64,000 bases of DNA from Anaeramoeba flamelloides. Lineage: Eukaryota > Metamonada > Anaeramoebidae. The position numbers and the translations under genes were made by a program. The notes below the pieces were generated by a model, which was not told the origin of the DNA, did no database searches, and saw only the letters and a program-made list of their open reading frames with translations. The stretch lies in the NCBI GenBank assembly GCA_027625915.1, contig JANTQA010000029.1, forward strand, positions 9,796,001 to 9,860,000, given 5' to 3'. Below are positions 54,100 to 64,000 of the stretch, piece after piece. Each line of letters begins with the position of its first letter. Within the stretch, counting starts at the first letter, position 1.

Positions 54100-55590
54100 C
54101 TATAATAATAGAATTATTATTTCACGTAATTTCCAATGCTTTTTAAAATCGGTTATATATGCTTATTTCGGTTTTGACTTTTATTTCAATTGCTTTTTTT
54201 TCTTTTTTTACTTTTTTTTTTCTTTTGAAACAAAACACAAAAAAAATTTTTCTCACTTTTTGATTGTTCTTCTTTATTGACTTGTTTTAATTTTTTGAAA
54301 GAACAACTTTTAAAACAAAAAAAAAGAGATGTAATCCCAATAGGATTATTTAAACAACAAATACCAAAAAAAAGTAACCATTTTATGTAAAAGGTGATTC
54401 TGTCTCTTGTTGATTTCTTCTCTTTGATTCAATAAAAAAATATTTTTTTTTTAAAAAATTTGCTTTTTTTTCTTTAATATTTTAATTTTTTTTCATTTTA
54501 CTTTTCAAGATCAAGTTTTTTAAAAACACATTTTGAAAAACAAAATTTATTTTCAAATTTTTACGAGTTTAATTACCAAAATTCGATGATTTTGTAAGTG
54601 ACAAGTCGTCACTTTTCACAAAAATACACTATTGATTTTCCCAAAAAGAAATCTTCAAAATTTTGCCTTTTCAAAATGTAAAACCCAAAATTCAATTTTA
54701 GAGTAAATAAAAGATTTCTTCTCTAAAAATTTCTTTACCCATGAGATCTATTGAAAAATCGAAGAGTCTTGAATAAAATAAACAATGAGGAAATTAGAGA
54801 ATGAGGAATGTTTTTTGGATTTAGAGAAATCTCTTTCTCTAAATTTTTGTTATTTTTTCCTCATTTTGTCCAAGTCTGATTATGTTTGTTGTGCAATTAA
54901 AAATTTGATTGTGATAAATATTTTGGAATATTTTTTAGTGATCTTTTTTTCGTCTCGAAATCTTTTTAAGGGAGTAGCCATGGTAAAGGAAAAATTTTTC
55001 ACTTTTTTACAATTCTGAAAAGGATCAGAAAATAACATTGTTTATTTTCCGTTGTAACTCATTGATTTTTATAATTTAAAGGAATTCATTAATTAGATTT
55101 TTTAAATTTTTTTTTCAAAAGTCTTTACGAAATTTCCAGAATATACTATTAAGTTAAATTGCTTAAAATAGTCTTTTGAATGTTGAATGACTTATATTTG
55201 GTCCTTATCTCAACATTTTATTGTGGCATTTAATTTTTTCATTTGTTTTTTTTTTCATCATTTTTGAATTTTTTAAATTATGACTACAAAAAGCAATTAG
55301 AAATATTTTTTATCTGTGGCATTTGGGATTTATGGATTTTGTTTAAAAAGAACAATAACATTACAATCACGAGAATCACAAAAGGAAATATGAATGGGAC
55401 TTTAATTGCTAGAAGAATACCAAAAAAATAATAATTATCACAAAATATTACTTGTTTAGGATTTTAAATAGTCGGATTTGGCAGAATTGGAGAAGTGAAT
55501 ATGATTATATATTCTGTCAAAGTTTAAAGCACAAAATAGCTATAAGTTTCATTAAAAGAATCTGAAATTTTCTTCTAAAAAAGAAAAACA
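54100..55590. other. Intergenic, no gene seen
   Basis: AT-rich with homopolymer runs. Short frames at 54785-55018 and 55243-55431 are hydrophobic or Ile/Lys-rich with no recognised content. A weak inverted match links 53545-53600 with 54790-54900 (GTCCAAGTCTGA.TATG). Confidence 0.35.
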
Positions 55591-55591
55591 C

Positions 55592-56132
55592 TAAACCCCA
55601 TTCCAAAAATTTGGAAACATCTCTAATTAAAAATAGGAAAAAAAAAACTCAATTTATTATATTTTCCCAAACGTAATACAAAACAACACGATAAATAACA
55701 TAGTATTAACTGTTTTAATAAGTAATCATTTTGATCCAAAAAAAGGAAAAAAATATAAAACTCAAAATTAATAAACCAGTGTATCCAAAATAATGAAACG
55801 AGCTGAACAAAAAATGTATTGGTAAATTTGTTAAAATTACATTAACAATTGTTGATTGGTCAAAAAACAGACACCATCATCAACTAATTGTATGAGGGGT
55901 TTTCTATTCCACAAAGTCACCATTAACCATCTATCAACCATCGGAAAAAAAAATTACAGATCTAAAGAAACATATTATGTAACTGGAAAGAAGGGAATGA
56001 AAATAAAACAAAAAAGATAAAAAATGAAATAGTTTGTAGAATCAAAATTAATTTCCAATTGGATGTAAATCATGTTATTGTTATTTTTATACTGTTTAAA
56101 AGGGGCGAAAATTTTTGGAATTAAGTATATTT
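55592..56132. mobile_element. R16 TIR element, copy b
   Basis: About 540 bp matching 30177-30710 throughout (CCCCATTCCAAAAATTTGGA, ACGAGCTGAACAAAAAATGTA). The left end is intact and the right end has drifted. No frame. Confidence 0.65.
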
Positions 56133-56945
56133 AAATAAAAAAAAAATAAAAAAAAATCAAAACTATTTTATTAATATATTCTTTTTTTTTTTTTTATTGT
56201 TTAACATTACTAAAAAAAAAAATAACAAATAATTTTTTTAAAAAAATTTTTCGAGAATCTATGATCACCCGCCACTAAAATAAAATACTCTTATCTCATC
56301 TCTCTTAAATTTTATTCATGTCTTCTGGTGTAGCTACTCCCTCAAGGATTATGTGAAATAAAAACACTTTTGGTGTGGCTTGTTTAAAATAATATTGAGT
56401 TATTTCTTTTCTCTTTTAAGTGAATAGTAAACTCAAAAAGATCTTCTAGTAAAAGAAGTGAAAATTTTACCCTTTATAATTTGAATACTAATAGGATCAA
56501 TAAAAAAATAATTATTAAAAAAAAAAAATAAGAAAACTTAAGGGCATACTTCCTATATATTTATAGAAGTGTACTCATAATTTCAGATTCAATACAAAAA
56601 AAAAGAGATTTCGATTAGAGTGATACCAAAATCAGGTTTTTTTTTTATTTTTAAAGCATATTTTTTTATACTTGCAAAATAACTAACAATATTTCTTTCT
56701 TCTTCAATTAAAATAATTGTTTTTGCATTAATTTGGAAATATGTAGACTTTTATACTTTTGTTCCAAAATGCGAAAAAGGGATAAGAATTTTAAATAATA
56801 ATTTATTTTGGAAAAGAGCTTTTATGATAAAGTTTTTTTTTGTAGTAATCAGGTGAATACTACCATTTTTCAAGATTTTAAGATGCGATTTTTTTTTGAA
56901 TTAACTATTAAATGTGTTAGAATATTTATTTTTAGGTTATTAATT
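56133..56945. other. Intergenic with an R8-type end
   Basis: A worn R8 end lies at about 56450-56495 (GTGAAAATTTTACCC...TGAATACTAATAG). No gene is recognised. Confidence 0.35.
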
Positions 56946-56948
56946 CCT

Positions 56949-57745
56949 TAAGAGCTAGTTATTTACTATGGATTTGCTTTAAATCTCACAAAGTACGTCA
57001 AACCAAAAAGAGTGTTGCAAAATTGCTCTTCTTTTGATTGAAAAAATTTAAATAACAAAAATAATAAACCTAGAAAGGATCTCTTGGGGAAAAAATTCAA
57101 TTCAAATAATTAATTTAAAAGTTCTCCTTGGCAAAAAATTCAAATAAAAAAAAAGTTTTGTTCAAAGTATTTCATTGACAAAAAATATCATTAACAAAAT
57201 TTAATAAAAATAATTTCAAAAATTTTTCTTAATTTCAAAAAATCAAATTTAAAAAAAAATTACTTGTTTCTTTATTTTAAATTTCCAAAGGATTAAATAT
57301 CTTCAATTTAAAACCAATTGTCTTCTTAAAGTAGGCCATCAATTTAATTCAATTTAAACTAATTTGAGGTTATTTTTTCGCTCTCTATATTTGATAAATT
57401 AAGGATTATGTAAAATTCTTTCGAGAAAAAAATAACTTTTCTGATACAATCAAAAAAAATGAAAAAAAAACATTTTTGAGATCGAAAAAGCGCCAAAGAG
57501 CGACACTTCAAAACCAACACAGTTGTTTTCAAAATTATCATTCTAATCATTACAATTGTAAATTTTTTCTTGTTTTTGGGTGCTTTTTTCTAAAAATCTA
57601 AGCCTTTTGAATGTTGATTTTTGGAGATCATTCACACTTCACATGTTAGTTAGTTTTTTTTGATTGTTATTAGGTACTCAATAAAAATATATATAAATTT
57701 TTTTTAATCCATTTCAGAAAATTATTTTTAACCATAATGACTCAA
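56949..57745 (+). repeat. Dispersed repeat R1, copy c
   Basis: Longest R1 copy, starting TTAAGAGCTAGTTATTTAC and ending near CCATTTCAGAAAATTATTTTTAACC. Shares the order of blocks with 1890-2560 and 16402-17075. No coding frame. Confidence 0.6.
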
Positions 57746-57889
57746 CACTACAGAGAAACCTAAAATTTTGATCCCAGTTTTGTTTCATAAAACTAGCAGC
57801 TAAAAAAATCTGTTGATTAATTTTGACGATCTCAATTGTGTTAGAAAAATCTTTAAATAAAAAATCCAATTATGAAAAAATTTTATACA

Positions 57890-58082
57890 CTCAGTTTTAA
57901 ATTTAAAGCACAACTTTCAATGATATTTAAGGCACAAAAAAATCTCAAATAAGGTACAAAATTTGGAATTTTTTACACATTTTATTTTACTAGAATCTGA
58001 ATTTTGTGCCTTAATTTGAGATTTTTTTTGTGCCTTAAATTTCGTTGAAAGTTTGTGCCTTAAAAGTGGAACTTGTTGTATT
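57890..58082. mobile_element. R12 palindromic MITE, copy c
   Basis: Largely self-complementary: AAGGCACAAAAAAATCTCAAAT on one side against ATTTGAGATTTTTTTTGTGCC on the other, with ends TACACTCAGTTTTAAATTTAAAG and CTTAAAAGTGGAACTTGTTGTA. Same family as 32492-32716. Confidence 0.65.
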
Positions 58083-58499
58083 TGATTTTATTTTCCCAAT
58101 TACTCTGAGAATTATAAGAATAAAAATGCCATGTCTACCAATTATTCATAATATACATTAAATCACTTTTATTCTAATAATAATTCCTTTCCCCAATTTC
58201 CAAAAATATATAATACTTTTGATTCTTAGATATATGAAATAATTCATTTTTATTTCCAAAGTTAATTTTATCTCAGTAGAAATCATTTTGAGTCTAACTG
58301 ATTTAACTAAAATTTGATTTTTAAATTGGTTTGCCAAATTTAAAAATTTTTTAAAAAACCAAAAGTAAATTTATGATAAATAAAAAAAACCAAAAAAAAA
58401 TTAAATTAACCAAGATCGACAATAAAAATAATTACCACAAAACTCAACAATAGCTATAACAACTAAAAGAACTCAATTTTTTAAATGCTGCTTTAAATT

Positions 58500-58985
58500 T
58501 TGGAATATTTCAAAGATAAGAGGAATTGTTACCTAATGAAGATCTACTAAAAATTGAAAATGAGAGAACAAGTTTTGAGCTAAAAAAAAAGTTAATACTC
58601 TTTCGGATCAGAACTTATTTAAAGAGACAAACTCACCCAAAACATTCTTCACTTAATAACAAAAAAAACAATTTGTTTCCAAACAAAGGAAAACTTTATA
58701 AAAAATTTGAATGGAGACAGATTAGTTCTCTTCTACTTTTTTCGAATGAATTATCTTCATACAAAACCATTTTTTCTTTTCTATTTGAATACAAACAACA
58801 TTTGTGACCTTCTTAAAAACATAAATTACAAATTGTGGAATAATAAACATTTTTACAACCTGACTGTGGATATCCAAAAAAACACAAAAGAAACTCTTGA
58901 GTGTGCGAATTCCAAAAAAAACAAACTTTCAAGTTTCAATCATTATTTTCCCTTTTTAACATCTAAAAAAAAGACAAAATAATAT
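58500..58985 (+). other. Overlapping open frames, doubtful
   Basis: Two overlapping frames (58526-58807 and 58707-58982) read LLKIENERTSFELKKK... and NICDLLKNINYKLWNNKHFY... They could be exons of an unknown gene or an element remnant. I see no splice pair that joins them convincingly. Confidence 0.2.
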
Positions 58986-58998
58986 TACCTCCAAAAAT

Positions 58999-59949
58999 AT
59001 GTCTCTCGAAAAAGAAACACTTTCACAAAAAACTCATAGTGATTACCAAGAACCAAAGATGATCAAATTTCACGGATCTAGTAGCTTACAATTAAGTGAA
59101 TTATTAAAAGAAACAGATCGGAAAGAAAAAAAAAATGAAAAAAACAAACAAAAAAAACAACCACAAGAGAAAGAAAAAAAAATAAAATTAAAAAACATTC
59201 GATCAGATTTGAAAGAGTCCTTAGTCATTCACAAAAGTTCTGAAACAGAAAACTCAGATTCATGGAGTTCAGACATAGAATTTGGTTCTGGCTTGAGTGC
59301 ATCCTCAGCTTCTGATTTGAATTCAGATGATTCGGATCAACCATACAGCACTCTAGTAAAAATACATTCAATGACAATCTCACCAAAATTAGAAAACCAA
59401 TCCGAAAACGTGAACCAAGATCCAAAAGAAGTTCAAATTTTAACTTTTACGAACAAAGTAAAGAGAAACGAAAAAGGTACAATCATTTTGATTTTTTTTT
59501 TTTTTTTTATCTTTTTTTATCTTTTTTTATTTTTTTGATTTCCTTCTTTGTTTGGTTAAACCTTGGAAAGTTGGTAAACTCCTTTTTAAAAAAGTGTGAT
59601 CAAATAAGTTTTTAAAAAGCCTTGCAAATAGTCCAATTGAAGTTTGGTGAATATTTTTGGTTAGTACTTTGCAAAACTTTTTTTCTCACACTTTTGAAGA
59701 TGTTCTATTTTTTTTTTTTTTTTTTGAAAAATCTTTTTGTTTTTCAAAAAATTCCAAACCAATTAATGAACCTTTGAATTTAACATGTTGCTTTTTGAAG
59801 ATCTTTTGTGTTTTTAATATTAACAGTATTTGAAATTTAAATGGGATTTGTTTTCATCCCGTTTTTGTTTCCTTTAACAATTCTTCAAAATCTTTCATTT
59901 AGAATTCTTAGTTCATCCAAAAAATACACACAAACACCAACAACAATAA
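58999..59949 (+). CDS. Short Lys-rich then acidic Ser-rich protein, unknown
   Basis: Exons 58999-59476 and 59903-59949 (478+47 nt = 175 codons, 174 aa), intron GTACAA...TTTAG of 426 bp. The first 75 residues are Lys/Glu/Gln-rich. The middle (SSETENSDSWSSDIEFGSGL, then SASSASDLNSDDSDQPYSTL) is acidic and Ser-rich, like a phosphorylated linker. The end is mixed. I do not recognise a domain. The ATG at 58999 is preceded by an in-frame stop with no acceptor between them, so this start is favoured. The small last exon (EFLVHPKNTHKHQQQ) is less certain. It may be a small signalling scaffold or just a disordered protein. Confidence 0.5.
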
Positions 59950-60013
59950 AAAAGCACTGAGCAAATCAACAGAGATCCAAATTACAATCTAATTCATTTG
60001 AAAGATTCTTAGT

Positions 60014-60607
60014 ATAAGGTATTTCCAAAAAAGTGGGTTTTTTTTTTTTTTACATTTCATAAAAAATCATCTTTGTTAGTGGAAGTATTCCTTAATTGAT
60101 AATACCAAATTAAAGTTAAATATTAAAACCCATTGGATCAATGACTTGGGTATTTATTTCAAAATATATTTGATGAAATAAATCCAAAAATGAGAAAAAC
60201 AAAAATAGCACTTTTTTTGGTGAAAACAATGTATGACCAATTTCAATAAAAAATTGAAAATATGGAAAGGGTACAATTGATTTTTTAAAAAAAAAAACAC
60301 AGTCGTATGTTATCAATTATATTTGAAAATTTGTTTCGATTACACAAGTTATGAAAACGATTTTTTCGATCAAAAAGAAAATAATTAATACCAATTTTCA
60401 CTGCTAAAAAATATCAGCTAAAATCGAGACCAAAAAATTAAATATCTTTTCTTTATATAACACAATACTAAGAAACAAATTGAATTATTCCCAGGAATCA
60501 ATAAATGGAGTTTAATGATTTTGTATATTTAAATACTTTTTTGAAGATTGAGTTTAATAAATATATTTGAAAATAAATTTTCCCCACTTTTTTGGAAATA
60601 GCTTAGA
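60014..60607. mobile_element. R17: TIR element
   Basis: Ends AAGGTATTTCCAAAAAAGTGGG and CCCCACTTTTTTGGAAATAGC are inverted copies, next to TA on each side, around about 560 bp. Lone ends occur near 30855 and 32175. No frame. Confidence 0.6.
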
Positions 60608-60933
60608 GAAAAATATGAAAAAGAAGTGAAAATTTATTCCCATTTATTATTCAAATGCCAGTATAACGCTCATTTTTTTGTTTTTCGATTCCCATTCTGA
60701 ACAAAAATCATGATTTTCCCAATCTAAACTCCACCCCAAAAATTTGAACACATCTCATAACCAAAAATAATCAAAAAAAAATCTCAAATTTTTGTATTGT
60801 ATTTATTGTATGGAGTTAAATGTTTGAAACATTTAATCTGGTAAGGAGACAATTTTTATGGTGAATAAATTTGTGTATTCTAATTCAAAGAGTGTCTAAA
60901 ATAGAAATAGTCAATAGAAGTATTTTAACCATT

Positions 60934-61358
60934 TTGGAAAAAAAGTGAAACAGAAAAAATAAGTGAAACACGGTTTTTAATTGGGAACCTTAATAGAACC
61001 TGAAAATGAAAAGTAAAATCAATAAAAAGAAGAAACCAATTAAATTCAAATAATAATCCATTATATTATTTTCAATCAAACCAACAAATACAATTTAAAT
61101 CTACTTTCTTATCGAAATTCATGGTGTGGTTTTGGAGATCCGCAAAAATAGTCAATTTTTCATAATTGAAATCAAAGAAAACCCCATACCAAAAGATAGT
61201 ATTAAAAAAACTGTTATGTGTTGAATACTTCATTTGGTCTTTATTTATTTATTTATTCTTTTTTTAAAAATTAGATCTTACTTTGAATTTTCAGTAATGT
61301 TCCCAATTAAAAACCGTGTTTCACTTTTTTTTATGTTTCACTTTTTTTCCAGAATGGT
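60934..61358 (+). mobile_element. R4 element, uninterrupted copy
   Basis: About 425 bp with ends CCATTTTGGAAAAAAAGTG and its inverse CCAGAATGG, TA at both edges. It preserves the sites that are interrupted in the 6971-8430 copy (AACCTTAATAGAACC and CCATTATATTATTTT). Confidence 0.7.
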
Positions 61359-61612
61359 AAACTTGATTTAGTTTTCTAAAAAAACAAAAGAAAAGAAAAA
61401 AAGCATACGGAATACAGTGCATAACTAACTCGTGTTTTTGACTTTAACTGATTACGGAAATTTAACTGATGTAAAAAAGATTGGCTTATTGTAGAAATAA
61501 AAGAAACAAATCAATCGGATGAAAACAACATATAAACAAGAAATAGGGTTCTTGAAATAAATTTTAAAAAAGAATCATGAAGATTTTGAAAGATTAAAAT
61601 TGGAATTTTTTA

Positions 61613-62233
61613 TTTTTTTCTATTTTTTCCCTTGTTGAATTTGATTTTTTTCTATTTTTTCCCTTGTTGAATTTCCTTTTTATTGGGAAGAAGAGTTACT
61701 AAGGAGAAAAATCAAGTGGTTACCTACTAATACTGGAAGGACAGAAACTAGTCGGTATGGGTAACATGAAAATAAAAAGAAAAGACAAAAACAAAAACTA
61801 GAACGATCAAAAAAGATTGGATCAAAAAGAAAAAAATGGCAGCTTACTAAACAACTACCTCTCAACGAAGCATTCACGATTTCTTAGAAATAATTAAACG
61901 ACAAAATTTTAAATAAAAGGATCGTGTCTGTTTGAATGAGTTTTCTTGATAAAAATGGACAGTTGGTTTTTTTTTTTGATTTTTTATCTACTGTCAAAAA
62001 AAATTTTTTTTGTTTACTAACTTTCTTTTTTTTTTTTTTTTTCTTTACTTTTTTTTTTTCTTTTTAATTTTTCTTTTTGTTTTTTCAACCAATAAAAAAT
62101 TTGGAACCTGCTCGATTCCAAAATATTTTTTTTTCTTTATCATCTAAATTACTAATTTACCATTAGTAATCAGAGCTGTAAGAGGATCTTTGATCACTCC
62201 CTTCAACCAATAAAAAAAAAAAAAAAAAAAAAA
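61613..62233 (+). mobile_element. R10: LINE-tailed retroposed element, copy b
   Basis: Flanked by an exact 13-bp target duplication TTGGAATTTTTTA (61600-61612 and 62234-62246), ending in the LINE hairpin and a long poly-A: the mark of target-primed reverse transcription. It differs from copy a (9433-10002) at only a handful of bases, plus an extra 5' tandem unit of CTATTTTTTCCCTTGTTGA. Probably young. The insertion point touches the R2 element that follows. Confidence 0.75.
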
Positions 62234-62247
62234 TTGGAATTTTTTAA

Positions 62248-62421
62248 GGGACTAATCTCTATTAAACTTTTTTTTTACCTAAATTTACTAGAGATTTAGA
62301 AAATTTTTTGCCAATTAACAAGATTTGAAAATTCCAATTTATTTTCAATATTAAGCTTATTTCTAGATAAGGAATCCTTATTTAGAAATTGGTCAAAAAA
62401 AAAATAATAGAGACGAGTCCC
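62248..62421. mobile_element. R2 MITE, short copy
   Basis: A 174-bp element with ends GGGACTAATCTC and GAGACGAGTCCC, flanked by TTAA at 62244-62247 and 62422-62425. Its left TTAA overlaps the R10 target duplication. Confidence 0.75.
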
Positions 62422-63130
62422 TTAACAAAAAAATGAAGAAAAAGATCTTTTTTTTGAATTTTTTAACAGAAAAAACATTATATCTCACAAAATATGTAAA
62501 CCATTGGCGAAATTTTTAAAACAAAAGCATATAATATTTTTTGAACAATTTCGATTAATTCAAGATTTAACCTCGAAAGTCAATTTAAATCTGTGCCAAG
62601 TATATGTATATGTGTCTTCCTATCTTCAAATATCCAACCCTGAAAAAAAAAAATTAAGAGTTAAATTTTTATAATGGGTTAAAGGTTGTCAACTTGGGTA
62701 TTTACACCACTACATATAATTTTTTGTTTTTTTTCAAAACATAATATTCAATCACATACAAGTTTAACTGGAATTCATGTTTTTAAAGGTATTCATTTTT
62801 ACAAATAAAAAGAAAAATAAATAAAATGAAAAAATCAAAATCTTTGTCAAAAAATGATGAAACAAGCTGAACATAAATTGAATTAGATTTATTGTTAAAG
62901 GTTAGATGAAACCTCGCCTAATCTGTTAAAGAGAGAATTGTGAAGTGACGAAATTTGAGACTTCTAATTCAAAGAGTATCTAAAATAGAGACATTCATCA
63001 GAAGTATTTGAATCTTAATTTAGTTTTCTAAAAAAAAAAAAAAGAGAAGAAGAAAAATAATTAAAATATCAATATAAAAAAATAATAATATCATTTTCAT
63101 AAACAAGTTAAAAACGTATCCACTGTCGTT
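62422..63130. other. AT-rich with R21 and R13 pieces
   Basis: An R21 block lies at 62580-62700 and an R13 sub-block at 62930-63030 (GAGAGAATTGTGAAGTGACG). No gene. Confidence 0.35.
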
Positions 63131-63520
63131 AGTTTTTTTTTTGAATTTAAAAAATAAACCGCCGTTAGTCTTTCCAGAATTCAAAAGAATAGAGAAAAAT
63201 CGAAGATTTAACTCAATTTTTTTGAAATTCTGGAAAAGCGCCGTTAGGTTTTCTTGAGTTTTCTGTTTATTTGTTAAGTGTTCTAGGTTTTTTTGAGGTT
63301 TTCTATTTTATTTCTGAAGTGTTCTAGGCTTTTTTTACTTTTTGAAATAAACAGAAAATTTGAATAAATTTTCGGTTTATATCAAAAATTAAAAAAACCT
63401 AACGAAAATCTATTGATTTTCGAAATAAATAAGAGAATTCAAAAAACCTAACGAAAATCGATAGATTTAACAAATAAAACAGAAAACCTCAAGAAAACTT
63501 AGGCACTCTACAGCACTTCC
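63130..63520. repeat. R15 self-complementary cluster, copy b
   Basis: Same mosaic as 45370-45905 (TCTTTCCAGAATTCAAAAGAAT, TTGAGTTTTCTGTTTATTTG, CCTAACGAAAATCTATTGATTT), with several inverted blocks. No coding frame. Confidence 0.5.
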
Positions 63521-64000
63521 CCAGAATTCACAGGAGTGGATCAAAAACCCAATAGAAAGATTATCGACTACATATAAAAATTCCACAATCTGTGAATAAT
63601 AATTGGTATTTTGTTGTCGTTAGGTTTTTTTTTTTTTAATTTGAAAGAATTGAGTAAAATCTTAGATTGTCCTAAATTTTTTAAATAAAAAAAAAAAAAA
63701 AAAAAAACTAGACTACCTCTCAGAGTTGGGTCACTGGGTACCCAAATTTATATATATTTACTATTTGAAGTATTTTTTGTTTTCAATTTTTTATCTTTAT
63801 TATTAAAGTTTTTCAAATCATAAGAGCTTTGATGAAAAATTCCCGACAAGAACAATAAATTTCATAATTTTGATTAATCATATTAAAGAGCTTCTGTGTA
63901 TTTTTTCTTAAGATAACTTTTTCATATAAGTTTCTTATCTAAAATTTTTGATAATATTTTTTTTCCATCTAATACCAATGAATTTATATCTTTCACAATA
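63521..64000. other. AT-rich, no gene seen
   Basis: Contains T- and A-runs and a short foldable stretch at about 63710-63750 (GGGTCACTGGGTACCC). Nothing else is recognised. Confidence 0.35.

Noticed and set aside
1-64000. CRISPR arrays, LTR or capsid-bearing elements
   Set aside because: No regularly spaced direct repeats with unique spacers, no paired LTRs and no capsid- or integrase-like frames were seen.

Overview
The window looks like nuclear DNA of an AT-rich, intron-bearing protist. Introns are GT...AG, genes stand alone with no operons, and most of the space is mobile-element debris. The gene set (IQ/RhoGEF/PH/Kelch, RGS, alpha-kinase with SPRY, Rab, small PAS-like proteins starting MGN) fits a free-living amoeboid or amoeboflagellate eukaryote. 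It resembles what I know of Anaeramoeba, but that placement is inference from family content. No marker here proves it. I see no LTR, capsid or envelope element and no CRISPR array.

Layout. 195-6108 (-): three exons of an IQ-RhoGEF-PH-Kelch gene running off the left edge, with a 4.1 kb repeat-filled intron. 6731-10226: nested DNA elements and a LINE-tailed insertion. 10438-19391 (-): a class I histone deacetylase, three exons joining to an intact 502-residue frame across 3.3 and 4.2 kb introns. 19.9-22.3 kb: repeats. 22698-26588 (+): a large single-exon alpha-kinase. 27.5-29.4 kb: a decayed LINE. 29712-34782 (-): a Rab GTPase whose middle exon I could not find. 38183-38880 (+) and 52156-52887 (+): two small PAS-like proteins with matching intron placement. 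40420-44006 (+): a three-exon gene fusing an RGS domain to two OsmC/Ohr-like domains. 44-52 kb: repeats, including a 1.08 kb palindrome. 53326-53477 (-): tRNA locus. 58999-59949 (+): a short acidic, Ser-rich protein of unknown function. 60-64 kb: repeats.

The most striking object is the tRNA locus. Read as two ordinary tandem tRNA genes, neither closes its acceptor stem. Read as a nested pair, everything pairs. An inner tRNA-Tyr(GUA) is encoded back to front (3' half, 8-nt spacer, 5' half) and sits inside the anticodon loop of an outer tRNA-like gene. Joining the inner halves gives a 73-nt tRNA in which all 21 stem pairs are Watson-Crick, with the eukaryotic tRNA-Tyr marks C1:G72 and A73.

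The repeat landscape is dominated by short non-autonomous DNA transposons with terminal inverted repeats, some flanked by TA and some by TTAA, often nested and sometimes folded into long palindromes. There is also a LINE lineage whose 3' tails share a hairpin followed by a pyrimidine-rich stretch and A-rich end. The signalling genes (RhoGEF, RGS, Rab, alpha-kinase, PAS-like) share a broad theme of cytoskeletal and G-protein signalling, but nothing in the sequence shows they act together.
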